From Paralvinella palmiformis (Eukaryota > Annelida > Polychaeta > Terebellida > Alvinellidae), in assembly GCA_025642065.1 (NCBI GenBank), contig JAODUP010000576.1, positions 186,001 through 250,000 of the forward strand: DNA of 64,000 nucleotides. Direction: 5' to 3'. Below the pieces are notes generated by a model. That model worked only from the letters and a program-made list of their open reading frames with translations, did not search any database and was not told where the DNA came from. Below are positions 1 to 12,832 of the stretch, piece after piece. The number at the start of each line of letters is the position of its first letter. Position 1 is the first letter of the stretch. A program made the position numbers and the translations under genes.

Positions 1-49
1 TTCTAGTTAGCACGAAATGATGGTGTAAAATTTCTTTAGTTAGGTGTAG

Positions 50-335
50 CAGCCAGTCAATTCCAATGTCACACAAAATTTTTCAATTCCAATTTTATCA
101 ATTCCAATTCTGTTTTTACCTACTACTTTTTACCATGAGTAGGTACTCCGAGTACCTACACCGAGTAGTTTATATTACAAGTAGGACTGTCATGGAAGAA
201 ATATTTCTGAATTATTTTTTTATTGTAAATAAATTTGTGGATTTAATTTTTTTGTAGGAAATTTCAATTCCAAATTTATCAATTCCATTTTTTTTAAATA
301 ATCAATTCCAATTCCGGAATTGAATCTGGTAACAG
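50..335 (+). mobile_element. hAT-type MITE, CAATTCC family, copy 1 (diverged)
   Basis: It shares ordered blocks with the copy at 10980-11219: repeated CAATTCCAATT, TTTTTACCTACTAC, GGAAGAAATATTTCTGAATT, TTTTTGTAGGAAATT and a terminal CAATTCC...GGAATTG palindrome. The termini are eroded (CCAGTCAATTCC left, GAATTGAATCTGG right), so the ends are approximate. Confidence 0.7.
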
Positions 336-502
336 CCCGAGTGGGTTTCTTCTCTATTGTTGACCTATACAGCTGATAATATTCCTCAACTAATGAGGAT
401 GCATATCCAGAATGAATGGTCTTCATTAACAATGATAGGCCCGTAAGTGACAGAAGGATCCCATTTGTGGTCAATCCAACCAAGCATTCAGCATACGAGA
501 TA

Positions 503-590
503 CCAGCAGCCTGAAAATAGATTGAAACCCACGACCTCCTGCTTTCTAAGACAATCACTTTCTTGAGATATCATGACCACCACACCACCT
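503..590 (-). repeat. tRNA-like SINE head, degenerate
   Basis: On the minus strand a tRNA-like head is visible, with a B-box-like GGTTTCAATCT. It resembles the other SINE heads in the window, but its A box is poor, so this is a tentative call. Confidence 0.4.
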
Positions 591-1541
591 TGTACACATT
601 TTATCTGATGTATGACTCGATAATGAAATAAATCCAAAATCGACAAATTTAATAATTTCAGAGAGCGTTAACAAATTATCCATCGAGATTCTGGGTGGTC
701 AACTCCAGTCAATTTGATGTCAATTTTCCTTGACCAACTTCAGAATTCTAACACTTCCTCAGCTCACAAACGAAAGTAGGCAGCATACAGTTTGTTGTAT
801 ATGTAACCATCACATCTGTCAGAATAGGCCCATACAAATCAGAATGCTGACATATGTTGGGTTAAGAGAAACCACTAAAATCTTTATAGCAATGATAACA
901 CCCAGACTTGGGATCTGTGGTTGTGTCGACTAACTTAATCAAATGAGCAGCCAGACAACATGAGCCGATATATATATACATATACATATATATATATACA
1001 CACACATCTGTTTGATTCATTTTGTCATTACTCCATAAATGTTTCACTGTCTTTTATTTAAGCAATTCAGTTATTATCAAATATATTACCTACACCATTA
1101 TCTAACAACTACAAATAGTAGTTATTTGTCAAAAAAAGTGTGAAAAGACCCAGGAACAGTGTACTATTAACAGTATACAAAACACATTGATATGAATAAC
1201 GAATTATGAAAACAAAAATAGTTTCTGTGTTCAAAACGTCACCTGGAAATACTGCAGGGAAAAGTAATACCATAAATCATTATATTTTAGGCCTAAAAAC
1301 CGTCCTTGGCTTAATGGCTGGGACCTACAGTAAGTACTTCAAATGGTCAGTAAAAAAATCTACTGGACCGAATTTATTCAAATAATTTTTTTTTAATTCA
1401 GCACCAAGTCTCTTTCTTATAAGGTCAATTTTAATATCATTATACAAGTTGTCAAATCAATTCTCACCTGATGATGATTTCCAATCCAAAATTTGTATAT
1501 TACAAAAACGTCATTAACAGACTACTTTTTAATGATTTTAC

Positions 1542-1689
1542 CTGGCTGTTTCTTTCCAGATATATTCGCCATCATCGCCGACCTTCTTCAGCTCGTCCAT
1601 CTCACAGAAGATGTCATGTGTCTGATGATCCTCATCATTATCATCAGTGTGACCGAGCAGGAACTTGACACGCTCACCGGGTGGCGTAG
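1542..1689 (-). CDS. SLC4: SLC4 third coding exon (start of cytoplasmic domain)
   Basis: The exon is 148 nt, with acceptor tttcatttag before 1689 and donor CCAG/gtaaaat after 1542. It encodes TPPGERVKFLLG ... DIFCEMDEL ... EYIWKETAR, the most recognisable piece of the gene. It ends in phase 2, so the next residue should be the family's conserved Trp (ARW), encoded off the window to the left. Confidence 0.92.
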
Positions 1690-4600
1690 CTAAATGAAAA
1701 CATGCCAAACAAAATGGTGAGATGTGAGTATTCTGTATATTTTTTTTTGTAATTCAGTTCTTAGGCCAGCATCACACCTCATATGAAGTGTTAGATGTCA
1801 CCAATAATGAGTGAGCTTGGAACTCAATGTCAGTTATGTGGTCTTCATTTACTCTAAACAAAATGGCTAATTGGTCCCAGAAACCAAGCATCACTTCTGG
1901 AGTGAGGACTGCACTAATAACAAGTCAGACAGTTTGAACTGTACTAATAACAAATCAGACAGTTTGAACTGCACTAATAACAAGTCAGACAGTTTGAACT
2001 GCACTAATAACAAGTCAGACAGTTTGAACTGTACTAATAACAAATCAGACAGTTTGAACTGCACTAATAACAAGTCAGACAGTTTGAACTGTACTAATAA
2101 CAAATCAGACAGTTTGAACTGCACTAATAACAAGTCAGACAGTTTGAACTGTACTAACAACAAGTCAGACAGTTTGAACTGCACTAACAACAAGTCAGAC
2201 AGTTTGAACTGCACTAACAACAAGTCAGACAGTTTGAACTGCACTAACAACAAGTCAGACAGTTTGAACTGCACTAACAACAAGTCAGACAGTTTGAACT
2301 GCACTAACAACAAGTCAGACAGTTTGAACTGCACTAACAACAAGTCAGACAGTTTGAACTGCACTAACAACAAGTCAGACAGTTTGAACTGCACTAACAA
2401 CAAGTCAGACAGTTTGAACTGCACTAACAACAAGTCAGACAGTTTGAACTGCACTAACAACAAGTCAGACAGTTTGAACTGCACTAACAACAAGTCAGAC
2501 AGTTTGAACTGCACTAACAACAAGTCAGACAGTTTGAACTGCACTAACAACAAGTCAGACAGTTTGAACTGCACTAACAACAAGTCAGACAGTTTGAACT
2601 GCACTAACAACAAGTCAGACAGTTTGAACTGCACTAACAACAAGTCAGACAGTTTGAACTGTACTAATAACAAATCAGACAGTTTGAACTGTACTAATAA
2701 CAAGTCAGACAGTTTGAACTGCACTAACAACAAGTTTGAACTACTTGTTGTTGTTATCCGAGCACTGATAAAAATCTACGATGCAAGTTTTGACTGCATA
2801 TTGTCCTGGGCTGCCCTCCTGTGGAAATAATCAGATTAAGCTGGTATGAACTTATCTCTGAGCCACAGCCTGGCTAAAACAATGCTGTATGAATGAGGTC
2901 AAAGTATCTGTATTCTTCTGACAAATGTCTTATCTAGTTGTTAACTGTACGCTACTTCTGGTGGAAATGCTGTAAACATATATTATTATTATTCTAACTA
3001 TTATTTCTTTTATAGTAGTCACAGGACAGGAAACAATATCAACAAGTGGGCATACAGTCTGCAGAACGGCAACCAACAATAACGACAAACAACATTGGCA
3101 ATAACAACAACTACAGCAGCAGTGCATTTTTTAAGGAAGAACACATCATGCTGAACACATCAACAACATTAGATTCTTCCACTGGAAGGCTCTAACACAG
3201 CAACAATACAACTACATTGCACACAAAACAAAGTCTGGAATTATAGTAAATTTACACACCATAAAATTGTCCTTCCGAATACGAAATGTTTAATGAAGTA
3301 AGGCCCTTCAGACTCGCCCATCAAAGCAAAGGGTATTTTTCCTTTTGAACCCTTTCTGGTATGTTAAAAGTTACTACTCACCATCACAACAATGTTACTC
3401 AAGCTATCAACTGTAATGACTTATCTTTTCACTTAAGACAAATGACAATGATATATCTGTAGCGATTATACTAACCACAAAACAAGGACTCAACAAGAAT
3501 GCTGGTAGGTCAATTAACCAATAACTGCCAACTGAAAGAACGGCTAATTATTTAACAAAAATTGCTGTAGTTGTACTTCTAATATGGTGTGGGACCTGAT
3601 GCGAGACGCAGTATGGGACTTGGTGTTTAGCACGATGTGATACTGAGCCATTGTGAATAGTTTCATGGCCTATCTGAGGGACATAGCAGGCAGACCAAGC
3701 ACGGGGAGTATAGGATAAAAAGGCTATGAAACAATCTTGCGCTTAATGTGTGCAAACACATGGTCACAAATGTGCCTATCCAAGCAATTTATAAGATTCC
3801 TCTATTACGGCTGTTTTACACAAATTTATCGCTACCTCAAAGACATTGTAATTGAGAAAAGTGACAGATCAGAAGTCACCATGAGATGGCTTTGGATCTG
3901 TTTGGTTCTCATAATAGATCTGTAAAAGTAACTGGTTGGACAAGATGAGTTACCATTAGTCGTGTAGCTAGGAACAACATCATGTCCCATTTTCATTATT
4001 AACATCATCATACCAGGCAACATTATATATAGGTAGTCCGAAGTGCTCGATTCTGTCACAAAATTTTGTAGTCTGATTTCATGTATCAGAACCATCACAG
4101 AGGATCTTAAAGCAAAGTGAACTTCGCATGAAACCATCTGACCAACAATTTTACATGGAACAAGTTTTCCCGCCTCTAACAAACATTGTGTGAAGCACCT
4201 AGAAATAATATCAAATGACTAATAACAGAGGACCATAGCTTATAAAGCCGCCTACATTATTTTCAAGTGGGACATTGAGCATAATCCTGTGAACAACAAC
4301 TCCACCATGTAGCAGGTGTCAGGGATTCAAGAAATCAGTACTACACAAGTTGCTATTTTTTATTTTTGTATAAAACTTTTATTTTATTTCAGTTAATTAA
4401 TGTAAATGCACAGCATCATGTACACTGTTTAATTATGATTACGCTCGTGTCAATAAGCAGAACAGAGGTTATCAATTTTTACAGATTTTGTTCGAGATTA
4501 TTACGTAAAATTTCGGGAACAATAAAGATGGAACAGTGATCCTCTTATTTGTAATACAGACAATAAGATTCTTCATTACTCTGCATTAGTTTTGAAACAA

Positions 4601-6696
4601 AATATCTAAAATTTAAAGTCATAACTTTGAAACTATTAAGTGGATCCAAAAAACATTTATATGACAGTATATGGATACTAACACCAGAAATAAAATACTA
4701 CAAAATTAAGCACAAGATCATTGGAGTTTTTCTTCTTCAGAACCTAGTAATAATCACCCTCTTGAAACATACCCTAGCAAGTGCACAGCACTAGATGATA
4801 CAGTGTTACCATATATGCATTCAGGATGTACAAGTTGTTCAGGATACAGATTTCAGGACGCATGCATGTGTAATATGTGGGTAATGCACAAATATAAACA
4901 AAGCCACTCGGTGTTTCACATTATATCAACAGTCAAGAAGCAACATATATCAATGAATACAACATGACTGAAACTACCAAAACAGTCTAACACTATCAAG
5001 CTCGTATAACTGCTCAACACATCACATTAATATACCTTTGTCTGTGCTTTGATTTTCTGAAATTGGGACAGCAGATATATAATGTCAAAATTAAACTTAT
5101 AATGTAACAGGAACAGAAGAGATTTACTTGTGACTAGTACACATAGATATATGATTGTTTACTAATTCCTTTAAATATCAATTATATTATTAACTGGTAA
5201 TGCCTAATGATAAGTTATTGTTATCAAGGTGGAAATTGTGTGTGTGTGTATTTGTGTGTGCAAGCACATGCAAAAAATATGTCTGTATTAACACAAGAGT
5301 TTGTCTAATAGCACTAACACATAATATACTCCCCAACACAGACATACCTGGCTTAGATGGCTCCGGTTCACTTTTTACCTTCTTCCCTGGCTGCTTTGGA
5401 TGTTTACGTTTTCGGTGCTTCCCCTTATGGCCACCAGGAAAATCCATCATAGCCTGGTGCTGCCATCTGTCAGTGTGATGGGCTAGTAACAAAACATTAA
5501 TTTTATTCACCATTCAGATAAACAATGATTACCACAACAAACATAATTATGCAATAATAATAATAATTATTATTATTATAATAGTAATAATGATTTTATT
5601 AGTGCTACAAGTACAAGTTTGAAGGAGATTTAAAACAGTGGACAAATGTTAATCTTATTTAACTAGGAGAAATATTATTTGGGGCAACATATTTAGGAGA
5701 AAGTGAAGAGAAAACCACACACTCACACGCACAAACAGGAAATGGGGGGGGGGTCTTTTTTGAGTGAATATGTGTAACTTTGGTCTATGTGTGTTGATTG
5801 ATCAGCACAACCACCTTCTAAACACGGCTGGTCTTTATGATACAAGGTGGTATGAACAACCGGAAAGACTACTAACAGAACAGACAATATTCAAATACAG
5901 TCAGGTCACGTGACCTTACCAAGGTCACCAAATTATACTGGGCGTCTTTCACAATGTCAGGTGAGAGAGCTTGTGTGGGTGATGTTCTACCAGTAATACA
6001 AACACACCACCAGCCTATAACAAGAGTGGTAAATTTCCAAGCATTTGCTGAGCAACCGGCTACCAACAAACAGGTAATGTGACCCAGAAACATGTCGCCT
6101 TTATATGAGGAGATGACTCAGTGATAGAGTAGGAGCTAAAAGAATTGTACTAGATTGAATATAGAAAAAAGGGAAAGATTTTTCGAACTAGTCACTCTGA
6201 TACTTAAAATTGATAAGATAGAACTGACAAAGACTAGAATGAACCTATTATATCACACTGAGTCCAAACCTTGTGTTAACATAGTACACAGAGGTTTAAC
6301 TACTACAAGAACAGGTGGTGTGTCTGAAGGTCACCTTCACTGAGGTGACTAAATACAACTCTAAACTATCTCTCTCTCTCCTCCCTCTCTGAGTGTGTGT
6401 GTGTGTGTGTGTGTGTGTAAAGTTTCTTACATACAAAATCACAAATGAATTACTTTCCTCATAGTCATAGTAACTTTTCATACTAGTACATGTAATTGCT
6501 TGCGTGCTCTCTCTCTCTCACACACACACACCTACACACACAAGATAAATTTATCCACTGCAGGATCACACATTTAACACAAACATCCACCTCAAACAAA
6601 CTCACCTGATATGGCCTCATCCTCCAGAGGGTTGTAATTTGTAGATCCATGATCTTTGACAGGCTGAGCTTGGTCTGAATCTTCTCCCGTATCCAT
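1542..6696 (-). CDS. SLC4: SLC4 sodium/bicarbonate cotransporter, N-terminal coding exons (partial gene)
   Basis: Start of a minus-strand SLC4 transporter gene (NBC/NDCBE branch), which moves bicarbonate with sodium across the plasma membrane. Coding exons are 6696-6606, 5482-5348 and 1689-1542; each has AG acceptor and GT donor bases, and the phases (1, 1, 2) join in one frame of about 124 codons. The protein starts MDTGEDSDQ, passes through a basic His/Lys/Arg-rich stretch (GKHRKRKHPKQPGKK), then GERVKFLLG, an acidic DDNDEDH run, and HDIFCEMDEL...EYIWKETAR. The last part matches the conserved opening of the SLC4 cytoplasmic domain (family form: RVQFILG, HDLFTEMDEL, EWKETARW). The remaining cytoplasmic domain and all membrane spans lie beyond the left edge; I found no further exon between 1 and 1541. 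The exact paralogue cannot be told from this much. Confidence 0.9.
1905..2737. repeat. 30-bp minisatellite, about 28 copies
   Basis: A head-to-tail array with an exact 30-bp period, so every 60 bases repeat. The core copies (about 2150-2660) are almost identical (ACTAACAACAAG form). Flanking copies carry older variants (ACTAATAACAAA form). Because 30 is a multiple of three and no frame-closing codon falls in the unit, both strands are open: CTNNKSDSLN on plus and LLLVQFKLSD on minus. It lies inside an SLC4 intron, so translation is not expected. Confidence 0.97.
2738..5347. other. SLC4 intron, no gene seen
   Basis: AT-rich intron sequence after the minisatellite. I found no open frame with a recognisable domain, no RNA gene and no structured repeat beyond short low-complexity stretches. 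Confidence 0.5.
5348..5482 (-). CDS. SLC4: SLC4 second coding exon (His/Lys/Arg-rich)
   Basis: The exon is 135 nt, with acceptor ...ctag before 5482 and donor CCAG/gtatgt after 5348, phase 1 on both sides. It encodes a His- and Lys/Arg-rich segment (HHTDRWQHQ, GKHRKRKHPKQ) like the basic patch near the N terminus of Na-coupled bicarbonate transporters. It is flanked by introns of 1.1 kb (upstream) and 3.7 kb (downstream). Confidence 0.85.
6393..6418. repeat. (TG)n microsatellite
   Basis: Thirteen TG units preceded by a CT-rich stretch. A (CT)n(CA)n tract follows at 6506-6541. Confidence 0.95.
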
Positions 6697-6709
6697 TATG
6701 ACCTATCTT
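6606..6709 (-). CDS. SLC4: SLC4 first coding exon
   Basis: The ATG lies at 6696-6694, and 30 codons plus one base follow before the donor ATCAG/gtgag at 6606. A likely acceptor (ctaag) puts the exon start near 6709, leaving about 13 nt of leader. I chose this start because it is the only in-frame ATG that opens the reading frame running into the His/Lys-rich exon. Confidence 0.8.
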
Positions 6710-7666
6710 CTTAGCATTTAAAACATAATCTGACTGGCATAGAGATAACCTGATATATATATGAAGTACAGGCGAGTGGTTGAAGTCTCCTAACAGGAGT
6801 CACAATGTGACCAATGATGCTAACCAGTTGTTGAGTGTCTGTGTGCGAATATATATACACACACACGCAGAGTCTACGAGTGCTGCTTCAAGTGTGACCA
6901 CTCAGCCCTGAACCGACACTCCTCTCTACCTGTATCTACCTGTGAAATATAAAAAAAGAAACGGAAACCACAGATGAGAAATCAGTCAGGTAAAACCAGT
7001 AATGAGTTGGGTCAAAGGTCAGCCATTGCTACAGATATGCTTAATTTGTAATAAAAATGGCAGCAAATCTTTTAGGAATGTATATGGGTCACAGATGTAG
7101 TCTAGAGTTGCCATCAATCAGATACCTATATATCACTTTCAGGATTTATATACAAACACACACCAGGATTATAATTTATAAATACTGTCACACACCAATA
7201 ATGTCTGTATGCATCAAACCAAGCAATCTCAGAGCAACACACACCAATGCATTAAAAACAAACAAAATGTACGCCACTGTTTTCACTGCATGCAAACCTA
7301 TGTGCCGAAGACTGTCATAGGCTATTTCACATGAAATGATGGAATAGCATTAAGGCAAATTAATAACAACAGACCAAGACTGCCAATGAACTGGTGTGTG
7401 TCACCCGGTGCAACATCATAAAAACATCTGCAGGCACCTTTCTAGGTAACAACCCATGAATGTCTTATTGTCTGGTTACAGTGTAACCTTAAGGATGTTG
7501 CTTAATAGCTGAAGTACTCAGGACTTACATATATCTACTGTGTGGCTCTAAACAGGATAAATAAAGTATTGGCTTTGCCAGCTTTATGAAAATGTGTTGT
7601 TCTTCTGCAATCCATTATGTCACTCAGTATTTTGTTTATTCATCAACATCACAAATCAAACCCCTC

Positions 7667-7720
7667 CTCACTCACTCACTCACTCACTCACTCACTCACT
7701 CACTCACTCACACACACACA
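7667..7720. repeat. (CTCA)n then (CA)n microsatellite
   Basis: About ten CTCA/CACT units in tandem followed by CACACACACA. Confidence 0.95.
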
Positions 7721-7827
7721 TGCTTGGCAATGACATCTGAATTGGTTCACTTCAAATAACATAAAATAAATACCCAGTGAAAAAATTACTGGTGTGTCAA
7801 ACAAACGAGTCATCCAACCATATCAAG

Positions 7828-7830
<3 letters not shown>

Positions 7831-7858
<28 letters not shown>
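7831..7858. repeat. (AT)n microsatellite
   Basis: About 14 TA units. Similar (AT)n tracts occur at 9784-9809, 16168-16189, 17749-17774, 41790-41825, 43264-43301, 51179-51207 and 55960-55986. Confidence 0.95.
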
Positions 7859-7861
<3 letters not shown>

Positions 7862-8045
7862 ATAATGTTCAAAATGGCAGTTATTTATATGGCTGGCAAA
7901 TTCAAATGAGGGAAATGTATATAGTCTGTAATTTATAACTTCACCACAGGAACTAATCCTAAATAAATTTACAATTTACTATATATGGCATATTCAGGGG
8001 AGAAAAGCTTGCTAGTTCCCTGGTTGGATGAAAAAACTCCACCTA

Positions 8046-8135
8046 CTATAGTGCCATGGCTGGGATTTGAACCTGCAACCTCCCACATAGCATGACCATA
8101 ACCATGGCTAAATAGTTCCACACTCTAGCCATGAG
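8046..8135 (-). repeat. tRNA-derived SINE head
   Basis: The minus strand reads as a tRNA-like head with A box TGGCTAGAGTG and B box GGTTCAAATCC, separated as in pol III type-2 promoters. It is a repeat head rather than a functional tRNA because the stem pairing is broken and the sequence continues into body. Confidence 0.55.
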
Positions 8136-10979
8136 GCCAAACAGGTGGTGCAATATATATTAGTAGTACTTTCAGAACACCCTGTTTGTACTAGAATACA
8201 TACATGTCACACCTGTAATGCAGGTACTTTATAAAACAGTTAACAGTATTCAGATTAATTTAAAACAGCAGAGGATTATTTATGACCAAAAGGATCAAAT
8301 TACTAATTATAGAAACAAATGACTTTTTTCTGCTCTGACACAGAGTAAATAAATATCTGACTTTCATATTGACATCACCTCCGTCAGTTAGGTGATGGGG
8401 GTCATGTTGTTGGTGATCCTGGTGTGTCAGGCTCAATTTCAGGCTGTGGTTCCAAGTCGGGGCAACAGCTTCTTCCAACCAATAACCAACTGGTAATATT
8501 TCCTCTTCAAATTTATAAATTTGTTTAGAATTTAATCTCGTGGGAATGGAATAAATGATTAATTAGCTGACTAAGTTAATAACTGTACTCTGGCAATTAC
8601 TATTAACAGTAGAAATATTAGTGTTGGTAGTAGTACTAGTATTGATACAACAAAATGCTTGTCCTGATGAGTGTATGCTTTCTGAATTGCTTGCATAAAA
8701 ACAGCACCAATGATTATATTTATTTACACTCGACACCGAACTTCTAGCAATTATGGTATGGCAAACCAAATAACCGAACTGCAGTGTGAAAAGCAACATG
8801 ACATTGACAAGGTTAAATAGAAATGGAGTGAATAGTGCTGCCACCTGGTGAGGAATGTTACGATAAAACACTGCCACCTGGTGATCAATGCCGAATTTGA
8901 CAGGTATTATGCTATAGGTGTTTTATACTGAATGCCTTGCTAACAAAACAGCGGACTGAATGGTGTGTGTTTGTCTGTGTGTAACACGCCTGTCATCCGC
9001 GTACAACCAGGTGTGCGTAGTGTAAAAAAGGAGGGTGGCTGAAACAAAACAGTACATAATCTGAGTGAAACTTTATTAGGAAGTAAATGGCTTAAATGAA
9101 GAAGGTGACATTTAAATCATACTCATGTAGCTTTACATAATGAAGTATTTCAATAACATCACCCATCCGTTGTTGATAATCTAATATAAACATGGTACAG
9201 CTAGGGCAATACAAATGTGTGTTCAGAAGATGTAGTTGTGCTAAATTTCCAATTGTTGTCTCTTTCTTCAAAACACCAACTCTTAAATGTTAAATCTTGG
9301 TATCTATTTTACTTACAGATGTTATCCTCACAAATTCATCATTACAAAAATATATAATAATTTAATCAGGTGATATATTTGAGGATCACGAGTACATATT
9401 GTCTTCCTACTTGGGTCAAATAACATCAGTAAACCCCATAATTATTTATTTTAACAAGGTACAAGTCGAGAGAAACAAGCAAATTGGAGAAAAAAAATAA
9501 TTTTGCTTTAATGATAATATTTTAATACAGTGAATAAAATAATGTATTCTAATCTCTGAAAGACACATTGAACGGTTTATATCCCAGAAAACATATGCAT
9601 GAATTGGATTCAAATCTTGGGCTAGATGTTTCTGGGGGTAGTGCATTAAACACTGTCATTAGAACACCTTGGTCAGAAACACTTGTTTGAAAGTCAGATA
9701 AAGAATAACTACACGTAATAATAACAGTTTTACCATAGCACACATAGCTGTGATGTAAAATGTAGTATATAAACCTCAACTGGTATATATATATATATAT
9801 ATATATATAATACTATATTTATGTTAGTAGGTATTGTGTAATGTGTTTATCTGATGTTCCTATTTTTGTAATACTTATCAAGCTAAATAAACAACATTAA
9901 TTTATCAACTTCGGAGTATATAAACATAGTGTAAAGTTAACATCAGTGTTTGACTTTTGAAATGGTCATTCATCTTAGGGAAGACTGGGTTAAGTATAAT
10001 TATATATATCAGCAGTGTTTGACCGGCGATAACCACAATACAGCAAGCTGCACAGAGATATAGTTTCTTGGTATAAACATTAAGGTGAAATAGCCAGATT
10101 AATTAGTCCAGCAACGTGGTGGCTCCCCCTGTCCTGATCACGACACTACCAGCAAGTTAGCCACAGCCACAAGTTTGGACTGCCACCGTGGATCAGTCTC
10201 TGGTCATGGACAGCGATGGTCTTTGGGGTAGATGTGCTGAATTAGAGTCAGTGGTTCAAATTACTGAAACGAATTAAGTGGTCTCCCACATACTCAATGT
10301 GTAACTACCCATCTAGAGACAGCACGCCTACTAGGGACTTGATGACGATGTCAGTTTTGAACAGGTCTAGAGTCACAATGTAACCGTCTGAACAGTGCTC
10401 ACATTGTTAAATTTAAAAAATGTATTTGTCGAAAGCACCCTCAGAATAACATTATATGGACATGGTGGTGATGACTACCAGAGATTTAAAGTAAAAAAGG
10501 ACGCTGTGCTTCTCTACTGATGGAAAAACTGAAACGATTGTATATGACACAAATAGCTCCGACACACACACACGCAGAGACACATATCTTTAATATCGGT
10601 CATCTAGTTTCTCATCTGTTTAACACTGCTAAGCTATACATACACATTAAAAATTACCACCATACTTGGAAATGCCAGGTGTGATAGCTACCACACAAAG
10701 GATCTTCATAGATCAATAGATCTTACGCATAGTGACAACTGCAGACAATGATTATAAAGAGCCACTTTGTATGAGTATGTGCATGCATGCAAGTGTAGGT
10801 GTTTTAGTAGCGTGGAATAAGGTACTGGCATATAGAATCTCACATCATTAATTCGAACTTTGGATGATTCATCAGGATATTGAAACAGTCTGTGTGTGTG
10901 AGAGAGACAGACAGAAAGCATGCACGTGTCTAAGTATGTGTGCATATTTATGTATGTATTGATTTACTTGTATATGTAT

Positions 10980-11219
10980 CAGACATGGAGTCAATTCTAT
11001 TTTGTCAATTCAAATTCTTCAATTCCATTTTATTGACTCTTTTTACCTACTACCTTTTACCATGTGTAGTTTATATTTAAGTAGGATTCTCATGGAAGAA
11101 ATATTTCTGAATTAATTGGATTTCATTTTTTGTAGGAAATTCCAATTCTAAATTTATCAAATCCAATTCCATTCAAAAAAGCAATTCCAATTCCAAAATT
11201 GGAATTGATCCCATGTCTG
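10980..11219 (+). mobile_element. hAT-type MITE, CAATTCC family, copy 2 (complete)
   Basis: A 240-bp non-autonomous element with terminal inverted repeats CAGACATGG...CCATGTCTG that extend inward to GTCAATTC/GAATTGATC. It is flanked by 8-bp direct repeats ATATGTAT (10972-10979) and ATTTGTAT (11220-11227) with one mismatch. An 8-bp target duplication and termini beginning CAG fit hAT elements. It has no coding capacity. Confidence 0.85.
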
Positions 11220-11564
11220 ATTTGTATAGATTTACTGGGGTGTAAGTTTTATTCTTGTTTGCGTCTTGGTGCTCTCAGCCAAGATTGGTCATACATTAAA
11301 CATCTCAGTCTGAAAATTCATATCTCTGGTCTCAGGTAAACTGATGAATCATTCAGAGGTTGTATTCCATTATCAACCCGCCCCTCACACAAACAGACAT
11401 GTACCCTTACATTAAGCTATCAATATACAATCACTAAATACATAACAGCTTTTCTAGCCTTTCCTTTACAACACTTCTTCTGGATGTGACAGAATTCAAG
11501 AAACAAAAAGCCACCCCAGTGAATTATGCCCAGATGAAACGAGGAGCACGACGAACTGCACACA

Positions 11565-11640
11565 TTCAGGCAACAGTTCGAATCCGAGATTTATCACTGC
11601 CCCATTTTCTAAGACAGCAGCCCCTTGGCCACATGTAGTG
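11565..11640 (-). repeat. tRNA-derived SINE head
   Basis: The minus strand shows a perfect A box TGGCCAAGGGG and a B-box-like GGATTCGAACT. Acceptor-stem pairing is not evident. Confidence 0.45.
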
Positions 11641-12115
11641 TGATTGGTGTCGAGGCTCCACTTGGTTTCCTTCTCATAAAACCAAAATGTACAAGAGATC
11701 AATGAGCTGCTGCAGACGACAAACCCATCTTGTCATTACTAACATCATAAATAGAAGCAGTTTTTACTTACCACATATCAGTTGCTCATTCACATGAAAT
11801 ATTCACCAAATGGCCACTGTATCACTACTTCAGCCAATAAATGTTGAATATGATTACTGCATGCCACCAGTCACCCATTTCTCACAGGCCAATCACACAC
11901 CAACCCGTCTACTGAAACCCAACCCATCCTTAGTACCACTAACACCACCTATTCAAAAATATCACCGATTACGGTAAACACTTCCTAATCATAAATAACC
12001 AACCCACACACCACAACCTACACATTAGTGGTAATTCAATAAACAGGTCACCCATAACAATATTTCAATGAACCAAAGAATACTTAGTAAATAATCTTAA
12101 TAGAATCTAACCTAC

Positions 12116-12195
12116 CTGTATTATACTGTAACGTAATGGTGTTGATTGTTTGTCTGTCTGTATATCTTCTGTCTGTCAACACAGCCGCTGGCAAT
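12116..12195 (-). other. SLC4: Candidate 5'-UTR exon of the SLC4 gene
   Basis: This 80-nt stretch is bounded on the minus strand by an acceptor (atttgcag) and a strong donor (TACAG/gtaggt). It has no ATG that opens the SLC4 frame, so it would be non-coding leader between the promoter exon and the first coding exon. Assigning it to this gene rests on strand, order and splice signals only. Confidence 0.55.
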
Positions 12196-12832
12196 CTGCA
12201 AATATAATATCAACATTTAAAGGTCATCGACAATTAATGGTGTGCTCACTTTTTGGCGGGTTCAAACTGTGATTTTATAAGATCATTTACGGTGACAGAA
12301 GAGTTCTTTATAGATGTATTTGTGAAACTAGTCATATGGACGACACCAGCATAATTTTTATTTTATTTATATGTTAAAGCAGGTTAAAGTTTAAATGAAG
12401 TGTTACAACTGAGGAGGATTCACTTTAACTCTGATCAATATATAAATGCCAAACAATCTAGATAATTTATCTACTTTCTAAAAATGTCCATCATGAAATA
12501 TAACTGTAGGTATTCAACCCACTGATCCATCCACGTCTCCCTCAATGTACCTGTCCAGATATACGTTTTGGCCCTTTGCTTGGATTGCATGGACGGCTTT
12601 CTGGGCAAAAAACTGAACAAGATCGTTTCAGATTTTAAAAAATCCTGTGTCCTGTGTTACTCAAAACAGAGCATGAAAGGTCAATTACTTAGTCAAAAAA
12701 AACCTGTCTGATAACAAAACCAAATCACTGATTTAAGTGGATTACCATCACCGCTCTCTTGATTTTTCTACCATTAAAAAAATTGCAAATTACAATATCA
12801 TCTTAGAACCTAAGTAAATAAAGATTGATTGA

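Noticed and set aside
220..558. 112-codon minus-strand frame at the left edge
   Set aside because: It runs through the CAATTCC MITE and a tRNA-like SINE head; no SLC4 or other domain is visible in it.
1905..2737. CRISPR array
   Set aside because: The 30-bp units are directly contiguous with no spacers, in a eukaryotic intron.
1871..2830. 319-codon and 280-codon open frames on opposite strands
   Set aside because: Both are by-products of the stop-free 30-bp minisatellite inside an intron; no flanking start context or domain supports translation.
8260..8478. 72-codon minus-strand frame (His-rich)
   Set aside because: Lies between SLC4 exons with no splice signals linking it to the gene and no domain.
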